Origin: Lachnospiraceae bacterium
GTDB taxonomy: Bacteria > Bacillota > Clostridia > Lachnospirales > Lachnospiraceae
Direction: 5' to 3'
Assembly: GCA_017961385.1 (NCBI GenBank)
Contig: JAGCXJ010000045.1
Coordinates: 1 to 9,143 of the forward strand
DNA: 9,143 bases
The first letter of the stretch is position 1. Each line of letters begins with the position of its first letter. The notes below the pieces were generated by a model. That model ran no database searches, was not told where the DNA came from, and worked only from the letters and a program-made list of their open reading frames with translations. Shown here one piece after another: positions 5,357 through 9,143 of the stretch. The position numbers and the translations under genes are program-made.

Positions 5357-6037
5357 ATGAAAGGCAGACTCTTTGCGATAGGAGTAGGTCCGGGAGATCC
5401 CGAGCTTCTTACTCTTAAAGCAGTAAATATCCTAAAGGAAATAGATATAATAGCGTGTCCGTCAAAAGAAAACAGACCGGGTATCGCATATGATATAGCA
5501 GCTAAGGCAGTACCTGAGATCTTAGAAAAACAGGTTATAGCGCTTGAATTTCCGATGACTGAAAAAGATACGGCCGATGCTCATAAGAAGGCAGCAAAAA
5601 AGCTGATGCAGGTTCTTGATAAAGGTAACGACACAGCTTTTCTAACGCTGGGAGATCCCAGCATTTATTCGACTTTTTCATATATATCGGATCTGATCAG
5701 GCAAAGCGGATATGAAGTTACTGTGATAAGCGGTATCAGTTCTTTTAGTGCAGCTGCTGCAAAGCTGCTTCTTCCGCTTGCTCTGGGGGATGGATCCGTT
5801 ATGATCACAAGCAAGGAATATGCAGATAATGCAAAAACACTGGTGATCATGAAAGCCGCAGGTATGCTAAAGGAGATAAAGGATAAGGTCAAAAAGACAG
5901 ATAAAGATATATATATGGTAGAAAACTGCGGTATGGAAGATGAGAGGATATATAAGGGAATTGATTCGATACCGGATGAAGCGGGATATTTCTCCATTGT
6001 GATAGTGACAGACAAAAATACGAAGGATAAGCAATGA
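5357..6037 (+). CDS. cbiL: Precorrin-2 / cobalt-precorrin-2 C20-methyltransferase
   Basis: A 226-residue SAM-dependent tetrapyrrole methyltransferase of usual family length. FAIGVGPGDPELLTLKA (6-22) is the N-terminal SAM-binding loop; TLGDPSIYSTFSYI (97-110) is the signature that separates the C20 enzyme from the other corrin methylases; ISGISSF (124-130) and ENCGMEDERIY (189-199) complete the fold. It would methylate C20 of (cobalt-)precorrin-2, an early cytoplasmic step of cobalamin synthesis. Unusually, no other cob/cbi gene is in view: a GNAT gene lies upstream on the other strand, and the next gene is a DUF445 membrane protein whose ATG overlaps this stop (ATGA at 6034-6037). AGGTGA at 5341-5346 precedes the start. 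Whether the rest of the pathway exists elsewhere cannot be told, so a role on another tetrapyrrole remains possible. Confidence 0.87.
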   Translation: MKGRLFAIGVGPGDPELLTLKAVNILKEIDIIACPSKENRPGIAYDIAAKAVPEILEKQVIALEFPMTEKDTADAHKKAAKKLMQVLDKGNDTAFLTLGDPSIYSTFSYISDLIRQSGYEVTVISGISSFSAAAAKLLLPLALGDGSVMITSKEYADNAKTLVIMKAAGMLKEIKDKVKKTDKDIYMVENCGMEDERIYKGIDSIPDEAGYFSIVIVTDKNTKDKQ

Positions 6038-6909
6038 TACCGGAATATATAACAGGACCTTTGATCGGAGCGATCATAGGAAGCTTTACAAATTTCATAG
6101 CGGTAAAGATGCTGTTTTACCCGAGAAAACAGATAATGCTGTTTTCTCATGCGCTTCCGTTTACACCGGGAGTTATACCAAAGGGCAAGGAAAGACTTGC
6201 AGGGACAATAGGAAATACGGTCGCATCATCGCTTTTGACAAAATCGGATATAGAGGCCATGGTGCTTTCAAAGGAGATAGAAGACGAGGTATGCGATACA
6301 GTCCTTAAGCATCTTACGATAAATCTGAAAGATGAGATATGTGTTCTTTCCGGGGCACGCGGCGACGAATATGAAAAAAAGAAAGATGAGCTGTGCACTC
6401 TTATCAGTCGAAAGATAGTGGAGTCTATTGATGTGGTCAAACTGATGGATGACTACGGAAGCGACTATATCATAAATAAGATCCACAGCAATAAGATCGG
6501 AAGGCTTGTAAGTTCGGAATGGATCGAGAGCGTGGCAAGATCTACAGCAGGCGATCTGCAGGAGATCCTTGCAAAAGAAGGCGACTCATACGTAAAGCCC
6601 ATAGTGGAGGAAAGACTGTCGGAAATAGATTCAAAATCCGCTGAAGACATCATGCTGTACATGGGAATGGAGGACGGTCATCTTAGAGACAGCGTATGTA
6701 TGGCATACAGAAAGATGGCATCATCAAATATAGATAAGCTTTTGGCTCATATAGATATAGCTGCTGTCATATCGGACAAAATAAACGGAATGGAAGAAAA
6801 GGAGCTTGAACGGCTGATTTTACTGGTCATGAAGAAAGAGCTTCGCACCATTGTAGGGCTTGGAGGCCTTATAGGATTTATTCTCGGGCTGTTAAACTGT
6901 CTGATATGA
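6034..6909 (+). CDS. DUF445-family membrane protein (YheB-like)
   Basis: A 291-residue protein of the DUF445 family. The family's N-terminal signature is clear: TGPLIGAIIGSFTNFIAVKM (7-26) forms a membrane helix, followed by LFYPRK and LPFTPGVIPKGKERLAGTIG (41-60). A long, charged, helical middle (about 65-265) carries no membrane segment, and a C-terminal helix, GLGGLIGFILGLLNCLI, ends the protein. Both ends should therefore sit in the membrane with the middle on one side. The biochemical function of DUF445 proteins is not established. The gene overlaps the cbiL stop by 4 nt, so the two are co-translated; that pairing is the only functional hint here and is not strong evidence for a corrin role. 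Confidence 0.85.
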   Translation: MIPEYITGPLIGAIIGSFTNFIAVKMLFYPRKQIMLFSHALPFTPGVIPKGKERLAGTIGNTVASSLLTKSDIEAMVLSKEIEDEVCDTVLKHLTINLKDEICVLSGARGDEYEKKKDELCTLISRKIVESIDVVKLMDDYGSDYIINKIHSNKIGRLVSSEWIESVARSTAGDLQEILAKEGDSYVKPIVEERLSEIDSKSAEDIMLYMGMEDGHLRDSVCMAYRKMASSNIDKLLAHIDIAAVISDKINGMEEKELERLILLVMKKELRTIVGLGGLIGFILGLLNCLI

Positions 6910-6915
6910 TATAAA
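6907..6915 (+). promoter_or_regulatory. Possible extended -10 promoter for the third GNAT gene
   Basis: TGATATAAA (TG, one base, then a 5/6 match to TATAAT) overlaps the DUF445 stop codon and would start transcription about 15-20 nt before ATG 6939. There is no good -35. Read-through from the cbiL-DUF445 transcript across this 29-nt gap is equally likely. Confidence 0.35.
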
Positions 6916-6938
6916 CAAGTACTATCACAGGAGGTTTT

Positions 6939-7391
6939 ATGGACAAATATAAGTATATTTCATTAAGAGAAGATCCCGGATTAGGGGAAGCTGCAGCCGA
7001 ATGGTTTCATAATAAATGGGGAGTGCCCAAGGAAGCCTATCTTGAATGCATAAATGACTATCTGGATAAAAAGACAGAGTATGGATGGTATTTATGTCTT
7101 GATGAAAACAAGATCATCGGCGGGCTTGGAGTAATTGAAAATGACTTTCATGACAGGAAGGATCTTAGTCCTAATGTGTGTGCAGTATATACCGAGGAAA
7201 GCTATCGCGGTCAGGGGATCGCAGGCAGCCTGCTCAACCTGGTAGTTTCTGATATGAAGTCAAAGAAAATCACACCGATATATCTTGTCACGGATCATAC
7301 AGGTTTCTATGAGCGTTACGGATGGGAGTTTTACTGTATGGCTCAGGGAGATGATGAGCCAGAGATGACAAGACTCTATATACACCGCTAA
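6939..7391 (+). CDS. GNAT-family N-acetyltransferase (third of three)
   Basis: A 150-residue GNAT enzyme. The acetyl-CoA loop is RGQGIA (90-95) after VCAVYTEESY, and TGFYERYGWEF (121-131) is motif B with the expected tyrosine. The short C-terminal segment DDEPEMTRLYIH is common to a Firmicutes group of small GNATs with unknown acceptors. The perfect AGGAGG at 6929-6934, 4 nt before the ATG, suggests strong translation. The gene follows the DUF445 gene by 29 nt and is not overlapped with it, so it may be a co-transcribed third gene or have its own promoter. It differs clearly in sequence from the other two GNATs here, so it is not a recent duplicate. Confidence 0.87.
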   Translation: MDKYKYISLREDPGLGEAAAEWFHNKWGVPKEAYLECINDYLDKKTEYGWYLCLDENKIIGGLGVIENDFHDRKDLSPNVCAVYTEESYRGQGIAGSLLNLVVSDMKSKKITPIYLVTDHTGFYERYGWEFYCMAQGDDEPEMTRLYIHR

Positions 7392-7460
7392 AGCCCGTAA
7401 AATGGGCAACTCAACCAATGGTTCGTGTTAAATTTTCGTAAAAAATATTAGTTTATGTGA

Positions 7461-7468
7461 AAGGATGG
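7461..7468 (+). promoter_or_regulatory. Ribosome-binding site AAGGATGG that decides the XRE start
   Basis: The frame of the XRE gene is open from a GTG at 7457, but this Shine-Dalgarno lies just after that GTG, with its AGGA core 9 nt before ATG 7475. The ATG is therefore the likely start. The 83 nt from 7392 to 7474 otherwise hold two small dyads (7393-7407 and 7413-7423) and no convincing promoter boxes. Confidence 0.65.
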
Positions 7469-7474
7469 TCCCGA

Positions 7475-8098
7475 ATGGATCAGGAAAAGATCGGAAAGTT
7501 CATTGCAGCATGCAGAAAGGAAAAGGGACTTACTCAGGCAGCACTGGCAGAGAAGCTAGGGATCACCGACAGGGCGGTCTCAAAATGGGAGACCGGAAAG
7601 AGTCTTCCAGATGCATCGATCATGATGGAGCTCTGTGAACTGATCGGTACGAATGTAAATGAGCTCCTTACCGGAGAACGTATTGCCATGGGTGAATATG
7701 CAAAAAAGGCGGAACAGTCTCTGATCGAGATGCAGGCAAAAGCAGAAAAAGCCGACAGAAACCTGCTGAGGATGGAGATTGCAATGGGAATAATCATAAT
7801 TCCCTTAAGTATCGTTCTGGCAAAGATAAGCGAAATATTCTCAAATCAGGGCGATGCTCTGATCGGCAATGCACTGCTTGTTTTATCCTATGTTGCAATA
7901 GTTCTGTTCGGGTTTATAGGTTTAAAGATAGAACACGATGCGGGATATTATGAGTGTCCAAACTGCGGCGAGCGTTATGTGCCTTCCATGTTATCAGTGA
8001 TCCTTGCGATCCATTTAGGAACAGCCAGAAGACTGAAATGTCCTTATTGTGAGAAGAAAGGATTCCATAAGAAGGTAATATCAAAGAAAAAGGAATAG
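7475..8098 (+). CDS. XRE-family regulator with two membrane helices and a C-terminal zinc ribbon
   Basis: A 207-residue protein of three parts. Residues 5-66 form an XRE/Cro helix-turn-helix (RKEKGLTQAALAEKLGITDR, then AVSKWETGKSLPD). A charged, probably coiled linker (about 70-98) leads to two membrane helices (about 100-120 and 129-151). After these come two cysteine pairs, CPNC (Cys161, Cys164) and CPYC (Cys189, Cys192), which together make a four-Cys zinc ribbon. Both ends would face the cytoplasm, tethering the DNA-binding domain to the membrane. Its stop lies 4 nt before the start of an ABC ATPase gene, so it is probably the dedicated regulator of that transporter, sensing a membrane or transport signal. 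The ligand and target site are unknown. The zinc ribbon could instead bind a partner or have a structural role. Confidence 0.85.
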   Translation: MDQEKIGKFIAACRKEKGLTQAALAEKLGITDRAVSKWETGKSLPDASIMMELCELIGTNVNELLTGERIAMGEYAKKAEQSLIEMQAKAEKADRNLLRMEIAMGIIIIPLSIVLAKISEIFSNQGDALIGNALLVLSYVAIVLFGFIGLKIEHDAGYYECPNCGERYVPSMLSVILAIHLGTARRLKCPYCEKKGFHKKVISKKKE

Positions 8099-8102
8099 AA
8101 AA

Positions 8103-8834
8103 ATGGAAAAGAAAGCGATTCTTGAGATCAAAGGCTATACGAAAGCATATGGAGAGGGAAAGAAGGCAGCGGATAATGTTACCTTAACTGTAGAGAGCGG
8201 AGATATATACGGATTCATCGGTCACAACGGAGCAGGCAAATCTACGACTATAAGAGCAGTCGTAGGAGTCCTTGACTTTAGCGAGGGTGATATATATATA
8301 GACGGTCACTCCGTTAAGGATGAGCCGATAGAGTGCAAAAAGATAACCGCATATATCCCGGACAATCCCGATCTGTATGAGAATCTTACAGCCATACAGT
8401 ATCTTGATTTTATAGCGGATGTATTTGAAAGAGAGGAAGAAAAAAGAAAAGAGGTCATCAAACAATACGCAGATATGTTTGAGATAACAGATTCTCTCGG
8501 AGATCTGATAAGCTCATATTCTCATGGTATGAAACAGAAACTGGCTATCATATCGGCACTCATTCATGAGCCGAAGCTGATAGTCATGGATGAGCCTTTT
8601 GTCGGACTTGATCCGAAGGCATCCTACACACTTAAACAGATCATGCACGACCTGTGTGATAAAGGGATTGCCATATTCTTTTCGACTCATGTCCTTGATG
8701 TTGCACAAAAACTATGTAACAAAGTAGCTATCATCAAACAGGGAAAGATCATAGACAGCGGAAATATGGAGGATATGATAGGCAATCAGTCACTTGAAGA
8801 GGTCTTTTTGGAGGTGGCAGATGAACAGAAGTAG
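8103..8834 (+). CDS. ABC transporter ATP-binding protein
   Basis: A 243-residue ATPase subunit of an ABC-2-type transporter. Walker A is GHNGAGKST (40-48); the signature is YSHGMKQK (139-146), the form usual in this group; Walker B is LIVMDEP (159-165) with Glu164 as catalytic base; the D-loop is GLDP (168-171) and the switch histidine is His196 in FFSTHVLD. The Q-loop glutamine position reads YIPDNPDLYENLT, a common variant of the family. It powers export or membrane remodelling together with the permease that follows. AAGGA at 8090-8094 lies 8 nt before the ATG, inside the XRE gene's end. Its last codons overlap the permease start by 14 nt, and all three genes form one operon. The substrate cannot be inferred. 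Confidence 0.92.
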   Translation: MEKKAILEIKGYTKAYGEGKKAADNVTLTVESGDIYGFIGHNGAGKSTTIRAVVGVLDFSEGDIYIDGHSVKDEPIECKKITAYIPDNPDLYENLTAIQYLDFIADVFEREEEKRKEVIKQYADMFEITDSLGDLISSYSHGMKQKLAIISALIHEPKLIVMDEPFVGLDPKASYTLKQIMHDLCDKGIAIFFSTHVLDVAQKLCNKVAIIKQGKIIDSGNMEDMIGNQSLEEVFLEVADEQK

Positions 8835-9143
8835 TTTGGTGCTTCTTAAGACTCTTTTAAGATCGACCAGCCAGTTAAATATATACAGATACGGAACAGA
8901 TAAAAAGAAAAAGAGCCGTGTCATAGGCAACTGTATCGGCATGTCAGTCCTTTATCTGATGCTGATGGCATATTGTATTTTGACATGCATAGGTTACGGA
9001 CAGATTGGCATCACAGATGTGATACCTGCTATCTGTGTGATGACTATCTCTATCCTGTCGTTCTTTTTTACATTCTTTAAGACCAACGGGTATCTCTTTA
9101 ACTTCAAATAATACGATATGCTGATTTCACTGCCCTTTGAGGC
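8821..9143 (+). pseudogene. ABC transporter permease, N-terminal part, interrupted by an in-frame TAA (continues past window end)
   Basis: The gene starts at ATG 8821, 6 nt after GGAGG (8810-8814) and overlapping the ATPase gene by 14 nt; a TTG at 8794 also opens the frame but lacks a ribosome site. The first 96 codons give a charged N-terminus, two membrane helices (about 36-58 and 67-87) and FFKTNGYLFNFK. A TAA at 9109-9111 follows. The same frame then continues YDMLISLPFE to the window edge. Permeases of this group usually read FK(E/D)YDxLxSLP at this place, so the TAA stands where GAA is expected: a one-base change rather than a frameshift. Either the gene is freshly broken, the base is a sequencing or assembly error, or the stop is read through. 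TAA ends other genes here normally, so recoding is unlikely. If truncated, the product could not form a channel. Confidence 0.7.

Noticed and set aside
5665..6150. Long minus-strand open frame (161 codons) opposite cbiL and DUF445
   Set aside because: It lies wholly opposite two well-supported genes, its translation is Ser/Ile-rich low-complexity with no recognisable domain, and it is a shadow of their codon pattern.
6147..6662. Several minus-strand frames opposite the DUF445 gene
   Set aside because: They have no domain and no ribosome site that I would trust, and fully overlap a clear family member on the plus strand.
7393..7407. Terminator after the third GNAT gene
   Set aside because: The stem has only 4-6 pairs and is followed by AACTCAACC rather than a U-run.
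9109..9111. TAA as a recoded sense codon
   Set aside because: TAA ends other genes normally (198-200, 3276-3278, 7389-7391), so a genome-wide recoding does not fit; a point mutation or base error is simpler.

Overview
The window looks like a chromosomal stretch from a low-to-moderate GC Clostridia bacterium, most likely Lachnospiraceae (Butyrivibrio-like). This rests on purine-rich AGGAG ribosome sites, densely overlapping genes, and the mix of a cytoplasmic GH43 glycosidase, a corrin methyltransferase, small GNAT enzymes and an XRE-controlled ABC transporter. The taxon is an inference from gene content and style. TAA, TAG and TGA all act as stops here, so the genetic code is standard. I see no tRNA, rRNA, CRISPR array, insertion sequence or phage gene.

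Layout. (1) 1-1710: the 3' end of a WrbA-like flavodoxin-family oxidoreductase, a GH43 glycosidase and an MptpB/LipA-type tyrosine phosphatase, spaced 10-12 nt apart as an operon. (2) 1711-3670: a MarR-type regulator, a Flavodoxin_5/HemG-like flavodoxin, a GNAT acetyltransferase and a membrane-anchored FMN_bind protein carrying the covalent-flavin motif. They overlap or abut and are driven by one promoter whose -10 and start region sit inside a pair of near-palindromic repeats, the likely MarR operator. (3) 3671-5248: a membrane-anchored alpha/beta hydrolase, convergent with and overlapping a minus-strand GNAT gene by 20 bp. (4) 5249-6909: overlapping divergent promoters, then a stand-alone cbiL-like precorrin-2 C20-methyltransferase gene that overlaps a DUF445 membrane protein gene by 4 nt. 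(5) 6939-7391: a third GNAT. (6) 7475-9143: an XRE regulator with two membrane helices and a zinc ribbon, an ABC ATPase, and the start of its permease. The permease frame is broken by an in-frame TAA at 9109-9111 and then continues with family-like sequence to the window edge.

How the genes work together. Block 2 reads as a self-regulated redox module: a MarR sensor, a cytoplasmic FMN carrier and a surface-tethered covalent-flavin protein. Block 6 reads as a transporter controlled by its own membrane-tethered regulator, probably damaged in this sequence. Block 1 pairs sugar-chain trimming with a phosphatase and an oxidoreductase of unknown common purpose. None of these is proven to be a new system. 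The flavin operon with its operator and the interrupted ABC permease most deserve a second look.
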